Below, piece by piece: positions 32,141 to 42,880 of a stretch of DNA of 64,000 nt. Within the stretch, counting starts at the first letter, position 1; the number at the start of each line of letters is the position of its first letter. The DNA comes from Cephalopachus bancanus (taxonomy: Eukaryota > Chordata > Mammalia > Primates > Tarsiidae). The notes beneath the pieces were generated by a model. The model saw only the letters and a program-made list of their open reading frames with translations. It was not told the DNA's origin and ran no database searches. The translations under genes and the position numbers were made by a program. The stretch covers positions 10,558,001 through 10,622,000 of the forward strand of contig JAPVLO010000053.1 in NCBI GenBank assembly GCA_027257055.1, read 5' to 3'.

Positions 32141-32952
32141 ATCCAGCCATAAAGAGCCACTGCATAATGAATCAGGATGACTGGACCATCTGAATTTGCA
32201 TTGTCCTAAGGGTTGGCTAACTTAGGGCAATTGTTTCTAGGGACAGTTCAAACAGTGACACAGAATGAATCTGGTTGTCATAGTCACTTAATCTTTGATT
32301 CCAATCTTTTACAAAAATTTGCAACAGAAAAAAAGCATAAAGAAGTAAAAAGACTTTTAAAATGTGTTTCAACTATTAATAAGAAAATTTGGATTTTGAA
32401 CAATAAAGTTCTAAATGAAATTAAATGTTCATCATTCATTCCATCAATCAATAACCATGCATTGGGCAAATATTTGACAACCTGCTCTGTGCTGTGTCCT
32501 CTGCACAGGGGACGCAAGAGTGACTGACATGGAAGTCTGACCTCACAGGGCTCACCATGGACCGTCTAGCCATTTATAATTTGCTAGGCACCTGTTACCT
32601 CTGGGCATATGAGAATGACTAAATAATGTACCAGCTCCCTTGGGCTCTCCTTATCTGGGTTGTAGGAGTAGAGACAGATGAGTTTGCCTATGATTTCACT
32701 GCCATGGGATGGCGCTGGGAGAGAAGTGAGCACATGGTGAAATGAGAGTGCCAGGGAGATGAAATGATCTGGGTTGGGGAGGGTCAGGGAGCTTCTCTAG
32801 ACTTAGAAGAATCCAAGGGATCAGTGTAGGTTGAGTTAGGGGGAGCTAGACAGCCTGGGGAGGGGAGAGAAAACACAGATTCAGCTTATGAATCAGAAAA
32901 ATCTGGTCCAAATTCCAGTTTTCCTACTAACAGGTAATGATGACTATTTCTT
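32141..32952. other. Mostly unclassified DNA
   Basis: No gene recognised. The stretch 32430-32560 (TTCATTCCATCAATCAATAA to GACCTCACAGGGCTCAC) resembles the ubiquitous old repeat containing cattle-size animal-wide motifs of L2/MIR type, but I cannot assign it. Confidence 0.35.
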
Positions 32953-33252
32953 GGTTTTTTTGAGCGTGGTCTCACTCTGTCACTGAGGCAAGAGTGTGAT
33001 GGCTCATGATCATGATCATGATCATGGCTCACAGCAGCCTCCAACTCTTAGGCTCTGGTGATCCTTCTACTTCAGCCCCCAGAGTAGCTGGGAATACTTG
33101 TGCACTACTATGCCTGGCTAATTTTTTTTTTTTGGTAGAGACAGGATCTTACTACGTTGCCTAAACTGGTGTTGAACTCCCGGGCTCAAGCCATTTTCCC
33201 ACCTCAGCCTCCCAAAGTGCTGGGATTACAGACATGAACCACTGTGCCTGGC
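32953..33252 (-). repeat. Old Alu dimer, antisense, with internal (CATGAT)n
   Basis: GGTCTCACTCTGTCACTGAG, CATGAT repeats at 33004-33026, GTTGCCTAAACTGGTGTTGA and CAAAGTGCTGGGATTACAGA. Confidence 0.9.
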
Positions 33253-34867
33253 AGACTACTGTACTTTTATCAACAACAATATGTTGGGATGTATGAGTGA
33301 GCAGGCTACATCTGGGATTCCTGTTCAATGTGCTTAAGTGGAGAGTGTGAGGGGTTATGTTGGAGTTGGTATTGGTGGAATGTGGAGTAGCTGGAATACT
33401 CTTCTGCTCTGCTCACATTTCATGGCGTTGGCATCAGTATTTTTGGTTACCTTATTTTCCATATCATAGAGGCAATGCTGCAGAGCAATCCCTTTAAGGG
33501 CCCAGAAAGAAGACTCCTTTAAGCTTCTGAGTTTCCAGTATCCGTGACCTTGAGGAATAACTGCCTCCCAGGCCCTGGAGGAGGCATCCATGAAAACACA
33601 CCCCATTCTTCCTCTTTGTTCTGGAACGGGGCAGGAGTGATCTGCGTGTGGTTTTCCACTATAGACTTTCAGAGCCTGATGTGTTGACCACACGAAGGGG
33701 TAACCTTCAGGATGCTTCATTGTCCTTCGGCCATTTTGTTTTTGCTGCCTCTTGATTTTTGTTCCCTACTCACTTTGAGAGGGCCAGAGTCAGTATCATC
33801 TCAGCTTTTCCTCACTCTCATAGGTACAGATCTCTCCTATTTTTTTGCAAATCTGAAATTTCCTGATGTCATTTGTGCCCTGGGGAGAGGCAGGTGGCAC
33901 TAGGGTGTCATTGCCTGCCCAGGAATAGTGAAGCCCCAAACAAATCCTGTGGGTTGAGCTGAGATTCCCCTAGAGTTCAGAGAGGGGTTGGGGGATGGAG
34001 AAGGCAGAGAGCTGTTTCATCCTGGTCATTGTCACAAAAGTTTTCATCACATGTAGATTTTGATATGATCCCCAAAGGAGGTTGTACACATACTACTTCC
34101 TTTGTGATTAAAGTATTATAAATTTGTTACTCTAGGTTTTATTTCTTTTCATGGGCTTGCTCTGCCTCCTCTCCCTTCCAGATGAAAGTGGCCTAAGTTT
34201 TTCCTGACCTCTGAGTAATTTGTTCAGGTTCATGGGTGGGTCTAAGGCCTGGCCCGGTGATTGGTCACATTAGTACACTGACGAAACTCCTAGAACAATC
34301 TGAAGTCAGGCTGAAAAATTAGGGTGAAATAAAAGAACAAGAGCAAATGGGAATGTGGAGAGACTGGCCTTTGCAATTATTTCCTGCTTGTTTTTGTCTG
34401 AAGGTGCCAGGTGTCCATCATGGATGCAAGCTTCTGCTACACTTACAGGGCAGTTCTTGTGGCATCTGGTCTTGCTCAAACCAATCAGTGTGTCTGGCCA
34501 TTCACTAGATATTGGGCATAAAAAGAGATGTATCATCTGGCCCTGGATGTTGTAAGGTCTAGTCTTGACTATAAATTATTTAAAGCTAAATATTCAAAAT
34601 GGGTACAAAGGTGACCATTCAATCAGGTGACCATTCAATCAGCATCACACAGAAGACACAGTGCTGCCTTACTCTGATGAACCTAGAATGCAAGTCACTC
34701 ATTTTAAAACAATCAATCTGGAGGTCAAGGAAGCTAATGGAAACTTTGGCCATCTCACTCACTTATTTTCCAGGTCTATAGCTGGGCAGGAAGATTGAGG
34801 AGCTCAGTCCCAGAAGAGAGGCCTCTCATGGTTGGTCAGGACCTAGGCCTGGTTGAGAAAGAGACCA
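33253..34867. other. Unclassified DNA
   Basis: A 121-codon open frame on the minus strand (33355-33720) lacks any domain I recognise and is probably chance. A short tandem duplication (AGGTGACCATTCAATC twice) lies at about 34607-34640. Confidence 0.4.
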
Positions 34868-34979
34868 GGGTGACCAGCTCTCCCGACTGCCCAGGATGGA
34901 GGGGGTTCTTGGTATATAGGACTTTCAATGCCAACATCAAGGAAGTCACAGGCACACTGGGACAAGTTGGTCACCCTAA
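34868..34979. mobile_element. Small palindromic MITE-like element
   Basis: Begins AGGGTGACCA and ends TGGTCACCCT, a perfect 10-bp inverted terminal repeat 112 bp apart. The middle (GGACTTTCAATGCCAACATC) resembles small hAT-type MER elements such as MER81. No coding capacity. Confidence 0.65.
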
Positions 34980-36139
34980 GGGCTTATGTTACTTAGGTTC
35001 ATCCAGGGTGATGAGACATGCCACTTGAACAAGTAGGAAGGCCTCCTTCTTGGGGTGTGGGGAGAATTTTTCTGCAGAGCCTGGTGGATTCAACCCAGTT
35101 TTTCAGAGAAAATTATTTGTGTCTCATCCTTAAAATGGCTGATGTTCTGAAATGCATTTATTTGCCTCCGTTGTGCTTTATTCCTCTGGTAGCATTGTTT
35201 CTGTTGATGAGAGGTATTTTGGGCATTTCCAAACAAAAGTTGTCACAATTTTTCCCTATTTGAGGAGACTGTTGCCTCTCAAGTCCTTTTCTCCCTAAAA
35301 CTGTATATTTTTGACCTTTTCTCCCCTGACCTTTAGGCTTTTATAGAGACGAGCATCTATTTAAACCTTGGAGATAAGAAAATATTTCTTTATTTTCCTT
35401 ACCTTCCCAGGGGAAAAGTGACATTCAGAGAAAAGCAACTGGGGAAGGGGAGGTGAGGGAGAAAGGCAAGAGAAAATTCCTCTAATGGTTGTGCATGGGG
35501 ACCTCACTGTCAGTGGAAGCAAACATAGGTGGAAGGAGTGGGTTTCTGGGAAACACAGTCCAAATCCATATCATAAGACTGTTTTAGCATCCTTTCTTTG
35601 CCCTAACTCATTTTTTGTTAAACCTTCAAGTCGACACACTTCCCCTCTCTTCCTTTTCTTTCATTTGTCAGTTGTGAGTATTTTGGGTTGAATCAAGGGA
35701 AACAGACAGCTGGTGCAGCCTTCATTGCTTCAATAACACCAGGGTGTTTATGTTCACACTTTCATTCCAATGAGTGGGGTGGGTGTTAGGGAAAGCAGCT
35801 TGATGTTCTGAGCCTTTGCGGCTGGGGTAGTAGACCAGAATGGGGATGGCCTTCTCCGAGTTCAAGTTGAAACATGGTGGGATTTAGGGAGGTAGGAGTG
35901 ATGAACAGAGTGTGTGTGCATGAGTGAGGGATGGAAGGAGTAGGAGACGGGGACAACCTACATCATTTAATATCTGGGATTATGCTAAATGGTTATTTTG
36001 AAAGGAGGCTGTATCATCATTAGTTTATAGGCTGCCATGGGTTGTTAGAATAGAAAATAATCTTCTGAAACTTCCAACAAGAATGGCATCATTATGGAAT
36101 TCACCCATCTCATCAGCACATGGAGATCTGACTGTCTCC
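34980..36139. other. Unclassified DNA
   Basis: No gene or named repeat recognised. Confidence 0.4.
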
Positions 36140-36340
36140 TTCTAATTATCTTCAGTGCATCTCATGACTCTCAGAGCAGGGCTTGCAGCCAGAGCTGCAC
36201 ATTGGAATCACCTGGGAGCTTAAAAAATATTGGTGCTTGGAATTCACCTCCAGAGATTTTAATTCACTTAGTGTGGGGTAAGACCTGGGCATCAGGATTT
36301 TTAAAAGCTCCCTGTGTGATTGTGATGTGCAGCAAAATTG
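36140..36340 (+). mobile_element. MER5-like hAT (Charlie) non-autonomous element
   Basis: CTGCACATTGGAATCACCTG, CCTCCAGAGATTTTAATTCA and GGCATCAGGATTTTTAAAAG. Non-coding. Confidence 0.75.
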
Positions 36341-36344
36341 GGTA

Positions 36345-36490
36345 ACTGCTGCCTTAGAGTCTCAAAGTGTGGTGGGTGAGCTGGCATCCAGCATCATCTG
36401 GGATCTTGTTAGAAATATGGAATCTCAAGCCCTACCCCTGAATCAGAATCTGCATTTTAATAAGATCCCCCAGTGATTCATGTGCACAGA
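36345..36490 (+). mobile_element. MER5-like hAT element, second copy
   Basis: GTCTCAAAGTGTGGTGGGTG, ATCTTGTTAGAAATATGGAA and AATCAGAATCTGCATTTTAA. Adjacent to a different MER5-type copy. Confidence 0.8.
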
Positions 36491-36569
36491 GATGGTCAAG
36501 AAGAATTGTCTTAGAGCTTGTGTCCCCAGGCACGTAGGACTGGCCAACAGCTTTTCTGAGTTGTTATAA

Positions 36570-36830
36570 TAGCGAAAATCCATGAAGTGGTTGAAAGTAT
36601 GGATTTTGAGATCAGCTATACCTGGATTCAAACTCTTGCTCTTTTGCTTATTAGTTGTGAGGTATGGGATAAGTCAGTAACCTCTTGGTGCCTTGGTTTC
36701 CTCATCTATAAAATAGGGACAGTATATAGTACCTATCTCATGGGATGGCTATGATGAGAAATTTCCCACGATGTACTTACCGCGGTACCTGGCACACAGC
36801 ATAGGTTCATTGTGTTAGCTGTCATTGCTA
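36570..36830 (+). repeat. MIR, sense
   Basis: GGATTTTGAGATCAGCTATA, GGTTTCCTCATCTATAAAAT, CTATCTCATGGGATGGCTAT and ACCTGGCACACAGCATAGG. Confidence 0.85.
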
Positions 36831-38199
36831 CTATAAAGATATGCTGATTTCACCCTTAGGACTGACAATTTTTTAAAAATTAGACTTAAGTTTCTTTGGC
36901 AATTATACAGTAGGTGCATGGGGGAGACGGTCAACTCTGGTTAAGCTATAACAATATTTTTGCTTTTCTGATAAAAATCAACCCCTACAGAATTTCCAGC
37001 AAGCATTATCAGACGAGCAGTTTCTAAAAATGCACCTTCCCCCACTGTTAGTCTCAGAGATATATTCTGGGAACTGAGTGTTAGGCATATCAAAAACAAA
37101 TCACCTCCTTTGAGCTCTCCAGGTTGTAGCCCCTTGGTGAACCCATTCCCCTAGCACCAAGGCCAGCCAAACTGCTTCTGGGAAGCTGTAGACTTGCTTC
37201 TCTTATATGGGAGCAGGCCTGGAGCCAGCCTCTGAGGTTCTTGGCCCAATAAAAAAAAGCAGTCCTCAGCAGTCCCTGGCCTCAATGACTCACTCCTCTA
37301 AAGATTATAATTCATATATCTAGATGAGAGGCTCATATATCTGCTGGACACTGATACAATGAGTGGGGTGTTACTGACAGCCAATCAGGAGCGTTCGTAA
37401 GAGGTGTGACCTCAATTCCAGCCAATTGGGCCATTCCTAGGAGAGCTGGGCCTTCCACAGATTTCTCATTATTTGTAATTTACCTCAGAGGACATGGGTC
37501 AGCGATGCAGGTGGAATATAACTGTATGGAGAAGAGTTTTGCAAAGTAGATCCAGGAGATACTTGAAAAAAAGGATTCTGTGGCTGCATCTTTCTGATGG
37601 AGACCTAGCATGCAATCAGCATAAGATATTAGACAAAGAGTGGCCATGCTATAAACAAAACTCCGTAACTTTGCTTTACTCAAGTTTTTAGAAGTATATT
37701 TGCTATGGGTTTATATTTTAAATCGTGTCTATTGAACATCTGGCTAAAGTAATGTTTTATAGAACAAATTTTGAATGCTGCTTAGAGAATTCTGAGTTCT
37801 GCAGCAGCTATGTCTCTGCTATTTATATTGCCCTCAATCCATCAGTCAATCACTTAATTTAATTCTGGGTTCTGGGGCTACTTTTCAGGGCATCATTAGG
37901 GAGGACCTCTCTGAGGAGTTTCCCTGGAAGCTGACCCTTGAGGGAGATGGACTTCTGGAGAACCAGGGAGAAACACTGCTGCTAGAGGAAGGGAGGGGTG
38001 GCAGGAGGGTGGCGGACATGTAGGAAGGAACGAGAATACACAGAGCTCTCTGGACTGTAGTAAAAGGCCTGCATTCTCTGAAAGTGTGATGAGAAGACTT
38101 GGAAGCATTTCCAGCAAATGTTGACATGACTTGGTTAATTTTAGAAATATTAATTTTTCCACTGACCATAAGGTGGACAACAGAGAAACAAAATTAAAA
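36831..38199. other. Unclassified DNA with two CCAAT-like boxes
   Basis: AGCCAATCAGGAG (about 37380) and AGCCAATTGGGCC (about 37420) lie 40 bases apart. No open promoter context or exon follows that I can recognise. The rest is unassigned. Confidence 0.35.
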
Positions 38200-39185
38200 G
38201 GGACTGGGACAGATTGTGTTTTCCAAAGATGGCCACAAAGACTATCTTCCATCCTGCACACTCTTCTTGAGTCCTCAAGGATTATATCAAGAGATAAAGT
38301 CCAATTGGCCACCCTTTGGACTTAGGCAGCCTTTTGACTTTTTTGTAAATAATAGAATGCCATGGAAGTGACTCCCAAGGTGAGGTCATAAAAAGCAATG
38401 GCAGTTTCTGCCACCTTAGTGGGACCTGTGCTCAGAGCCCTGGGATATTGGGAAAGTAGTCTAACCCTTCCTTCTTGCTCAGGCTCTTATGCTGTAAGGA
38501 CCCCAGGCCTCATGGAGGGGTCCCATGTAGGGTCTCCAGTTGGCAGCCCCAGTCTTTGCATTCTGCCAGTCCAGGTGGCAGACATGTGAGTGCACAATTT
38601 TTTAGGTGACATCAAGCCATCAATATCCTCAACCTTTGAGTCTTTCCAACTGAGGATTCTGCATTAGTCCCTTTTGCATTGCTATAAAGAAATAGCTGTG
38701 GCTGGGTAGTTTATTTAAAAAAGAGTTTTATTTGGCTCAAGATTCTTCACGGAGCTGGCTTCTGCTTGGCTTCTGGTGAGACTTCAGGAAACTTTGACTC
38801 ATGGTGGAAGGCAAGGGAGTTGGCATGTCACATGGTGACAGTGGAAGCAAGAGAGAGAAGAGAGGTGCCAGGCTCTATCAAACAAACAGCTCTCGTGTGA
38901 ACTAATAGAGCAAGAACTCACTTATTATAGCAAGAAGGGCACCAAACCCTTTATGAGGACTCTGCCTCCATGACCCAGACACCTCCCACTAGGTTCCACC
39001 TCCAACACTGGGAATCACATTTCAACATGAGATTTGAAGGGGACCAACATCCAAACTACGTCAACCTTTAACATCAGGAGTGGATACAGGTACCCTTTCC
39101 AAATTCCTGATGTACAGATTTGTGAGCAGACTGTAATGGTGTTCCATGCTGCTAACTGCTGAGATAATTTGTCATGCAGCAATAG
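38200..39185 (+). repeat. LTR-like ancient repeat split by an MST-type LTR
   Basis: Left part 38200-38659 (AAAGATGGCCACAAAGACTA, GTTGGCAGCCCCAGTCTTTG, GGCAGACATGTGAGTG). Right part 39064-39185 with GTAATGGTGTTCCATGCTGC and GCAGCAATAGAAAGC. The parts read as one old LTR-type repeat around the nested 38660-39063 element. Family not named. Confidence 0.5.
38660..39063 (-). repeat. MST-type MaLR LTR, antisense
   Basis: TGCATTAGTCCCTTTTGCAT, GACTCATGGTGGAAGGCAAG, CTCTCGTGTGAACTAATAGA, CACCTCCCACTAGGTTCCAC and AACATCCAAACTACGTCA. About 404 bases, essentially complete. Confidence 0.9.
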
Positions 39186-40395
39186 AAAGCAGAAGAGGGA
39201 GAATTAGCAGGCGGCTGTTGCAGTGGTTTGGGCAGAAGAAGATGGTGGCTTGAATTTAGGATTGTCGAGTCCCATCAAGTATAGCTCATATCAGAACACA
39301 GCTGTAGTAAAGAAGAAAGAAGTTAGGTTTATTATTTGCTGCAGCATGGAAGCCTACACATCATGAGGAACCATGGGGTGTCTCAAAAGAGAAGAATTAA
39401 GGAGTGGATACTTACAAGATTTTAAGGGTTAGAGTTTGACATAAATAGTTTTAGCAGAAATTGACTAAAATTTTATCATGGAAGCTGTTGTAATGGTGAG
39501 TGGTCTTATCTTTAGAATTCATGAATCTGTATACAGATCTGGTAATTTGTCTGTAAGGTCAATTTGTCTGGTTTATTTGGAACATATGGGTTTGAATGAA
39601 CTGGTATAAAAAGTATTTTCATTTTAGATAGTCTATGATGTGCTTCATGGCTTAGTCTAGAACAGATTCTCTGTTTGTGAGTCAGAGTACATTTTGCAAG
39701 ATGCGGATTCTGTTTCAATTCTAAATTCTGCTCAACAGCTTTGCTGCCAGCTGTTACTTTTAACAGTGAGACTGTGATTATGTTAAAAACAAGACTCCTT
39801 ATCTTTAAGAGATACAAACTGAAATATTGACAGTATAAATCAGTAGCTCTCAAATGTTTTGGTCTCAAGACATCTATATACTTAAAAATTATTGAAGACC
39901 ACAAAAGACATTTTAAAATGTGAGTTATAGTTATTGGAACTGTTTTAATAGAAATTAAAATGGGAAAAAATAAATATTTGATAATATTTGTTTATAATAT
40001 TTATTTATAACAAATGACATGTTTTAAAGAAAATTATACTTTCAATGAAATTGATGAGAAGAGTGCTATTGTTTTACATTTTTACAAATCTCTTTGCTAT
40101 TCTGGCTTAGAAAAAGACAGCTGGATTTCCATATCTGTTTCTGGATTTAATCTACTGCAATGCATTGTTTTCATTGGAGTGTATGAAAAAAATTGATTTT
40201 ACACAAATGCATAGTTGGTAAAGGCAGACTTTAACAGACTTTATCGCATAACTGTGATTATTTTTATTTGACTTTACATCAAGACTTGAGAAGTGGTAGT
40301 CTCTATCTGTAATCATATCAATAAACTTTTGTATTCTGTTACATTATCCATTGGTCTGTCTTATGCTTCAAATACATCTTTTACCCATGCATTTT

Positions 40396-40717
40396 TTATT
40401 TTTTTGAGACAGGGTCTCTCTCTGTCACTTAGGCTGGAGTGTAGTGGTGTGATAATAGCTTACTGTATCCTGTAACTCCTGGTCTCAAGATGTCCTTTCA
40501 CATCAGTCTTCTGAGTAGGTGGGGCTATAGGCACATACCACTATGCCCAGCTAATTAAAACAATTTTTTTTTTGTAGAGATTGGGTGTTGTTATGCTCCA
40601 GGTTGGAACATACTCTAACTTCTGACTTTGAGAGGTCCTCTTGTCTCAAAGGAGGACCTCTTACCAAAGTGCTTACCAAAGTGCTGGGATTACAGTAATG
40701 AGCCACCACATCTGGAC
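40396..40717 (-). repeat. Old Alu dimer, antisense
   Basis: TTTGAGACAGGGTCTCTCTC, CTTAGGCTGGAGTGTAGTGG, GTGCTGGGATTACAGTAATG. Strongly diverged. Confidence 0.88.
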
Positions 40718-41270
40718 CATGATTTTATTATCATTTATTGGTCATTTGTAAATATTAGTTTATTGAATATTCATATCTTCCAAATATTGGCATATTTCAT
40801 TATACAATATAAAAATACATTCATTAGTATCACCACTAATATTTCTGGAAAAGTTTTTAAGTATTGGGAAGCTGTCAAACTCATGGTGGCAGATACAATT
40901 TTCTCAAACTGTAATTTTTACTTTAAGGTTTAAATATTAACATTGGCAATAAATGCTGTCAGCTGTTTTTCTTGAAATGACAGGCTTACTTTATTCATTT
41001 TTGGGAAAAATATATGCCAAATACCTGAGTGTTAATAACCAGAGTTTGTTAGTCAAACTTTTAAGTAAAAATAATGTTTCATGAAAAAAGCAGCTAGTTT
41101 AGTTTGTCACTCAAACATTTATATGTGTGCTTTTCCTGGAGGCAACTATTACATTTTGCTGTGCAGTGTAAAGCACTTTATGCATACTTTTGTTTTGTTG
41201 CACACAACACTAAGATTTAATGAAACTAATCATCGTTACTGCTGTATCAAGAGCATCTTAAGTGCAATTG

Positions 41271-41573
41271 TTTTTTATTTATTTAGCCAGAGTCTCACTT
41301 TTTCACCCAGGCTGGAGTACGGTGGTGTGATTAAAACTCACTGCAGCCTCGAACTCTTGGGTTAAAGTTGTCCCTCTACCTCAGCCTTCTGAGTAGTTGG
41401 GACTACAGGTGCTTATCACTATGCCCAGCTAAGTTAAATTTTTTTTTTATTTGTAGAGATGGGCCTCTCTATGTTGCCTAGGCTGGTCTGGAACTCCTGG
41501 CCTCAAGCGATTCTCCTACCTTAACCTCCCCAAATACTGGGATTACAGCCATGAGCTGCTGCACCCTGATGGG
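41271..41573 (-). repeat. Old Alu dimer, antisense
   Basis: AGAGTCTCACTTTTTCACCC, GGGACTACAGGTGCTTATCA, GCCTAGGCTGGTCTGGAACT and ACTGGGATTACAGCCATGAG. Confidence 0.9.
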
Positions 41574-41802
41574 TATTTATTTTAGTACAACTGAGTATTA
41601 GTGGTAACTACAATGTTGCCAGACTGCCTTGATGGGAGCAAAGTTACCAACTTTCATCATTGCTTTTGCATTCTTAGTGTGTCAATACAGAGCAAAAGGC
41701 AAAATAATGTCTTAGTATTAAATGAAAATATATTTGACCTGGAAGTTTTTCTGAAAGGGTCTTGTGGGACCCCTAGAGGTCCACAGATCAGACTTTGAGA
41801 TA

Positions 41803-41980
41803 TAGGATTTGCTTCAAAATAATCCAGGAGGAGGGAAGGGAAGGAGAGTCTAAGAATGAAATAGAATGACCAGGAGTTGAAAACTGTTGAAGTTTGGTTA
41901 TGGATACATGGAGGTTCATTGTGCTATTCTGCCTACTTTTATCTATCTTTCATCTTTTCCATAATAAGAAGTCAAAATGA
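41803..41980 (+). mobile_element. L1 3' end fragment (L1ME-like)
   Basis: GATTTGCTTCAAAATAATCC, GGTTATGGATACATGGAGGT, TCATTGTGCTATTCTGCCTA and TTTTCCATAATAAGAAG. Confidence 0.8.
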
Positions 41981-42639
41981 AAAGATTGAGTCCCAGGACT
42001 GTAGCTTTAGTACCTAGGTGAACAGTAGTGCTGTTTACTGATGGGGAAGACTAGAAGAGCAGGGACAGGTTTGCGTGGGAGAATTTAAGAATTCTGTTCA
42101 GGAAACTTTACATTTGAGATGCCGGTGGAGTGCTGCACTTTGGATGTGTGGGTCTGGAGCACAGCTTCCCTAGTAGTCAGCTGGTATTTTAACCCATGGA
42201 ACTGACTCTTATAGTGGGAGTGTGTAGGGCTAGGGTCCTGTAAAACAGCCTCTGTCGGTGTCCTGAGCTTGCTGATTTGGCTGGCCTTGGTTAATTGCCT
42301 CCAGCTCCAAGAGCCTTCCAGGCTTCCTTTGCTTCGGGTGCTTGGCACTTCCCCCTTGGAATTCAATATTTTATCCTCTGGTGCTCTGATTATCTCCTGG
42401 GATTAGGGAGCATTAGAAGGGCCCAGGAGAAGGCAGCTTTTGGATTTTCTTGGAAAGCTCTAAGCAGATTTTTATCCCCTCTGCATTTGTCGTGATGGGG
42501 GCTAGAGGGAAGGGCAGGGATCCCAAGAAAGTGTGAATTCTCAGAGATGCTTTAAACCTAATTTTGGCTAACGTTTGTAAACACCACCCACCAAAATATT
42601 TGCTGGAGCTATTCAGAGTTTAGATGTTGTCATGTCTGA
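41981..42639. other. Unclassified DNA
   Basis: No gene or named repeat recognised. Confidence 0.4.
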
Positions 42640-42880
42640 GGCTAGCCAGATGGTAAAGAACTTAACCTTTGGAATTCTATCAACCTGAATTCAAATCCCT
42701 CCCCGTTACTGGTTGCATGACTTGGGGCGAGTTACTGAACTCCTCCAAGTCTCACTTTTCATCTGTCTAAAATGGAGAGGAAAAAAAAGCATCTTCTTCA
42801 CTGGCTTGGAGAGAGGACTAATGAGGAAACGCACTCAAAGGGTTTAGCACACAGCAAGTATTCAGCTACTGTTGGTTTCT
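42640..42880 (+). repeat. MIR, sense
   Basis: CTTAACCTTTGGAATTCTAT, GTTGCATGACTTGGGGCGAG, TCTGTCTAAAATGGAGAGGA and TTAGCACACAGCAAGTATTC. Confidence 0.8.

Larger units (their letters stand above)
39841..41802 (+). mobile_element. hAT-type (Tip100/Zaphod-like) transposon relic split by two Alus
   Basis: Left end CAGTAGCTCTCAAATGTTTT, right end CAGACTTTGAGAT, giving imperfect inverted ends of the CAG-TTCTCAAA hAT type. The interior is about 1.35 kb after removing Alus at 40396-40717 and 41271-41573. It is AT-rich, has only short frames and shows no recognisable transposase motif. Family assignment is tentative. Confidence 0.6.

Noticed and set aside
33355..33720. 121-codon minus-strand open frame as a new gene
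   Set aside because: No domain, no splice or promoter context, and a length within chance expectation for 64 kb.
37375..37440. Promoter with paired CCAAT boxes
   Set aside because: Two CCAAT-like motifs alone are not enough. No TATA, CpG island or following exon seen.
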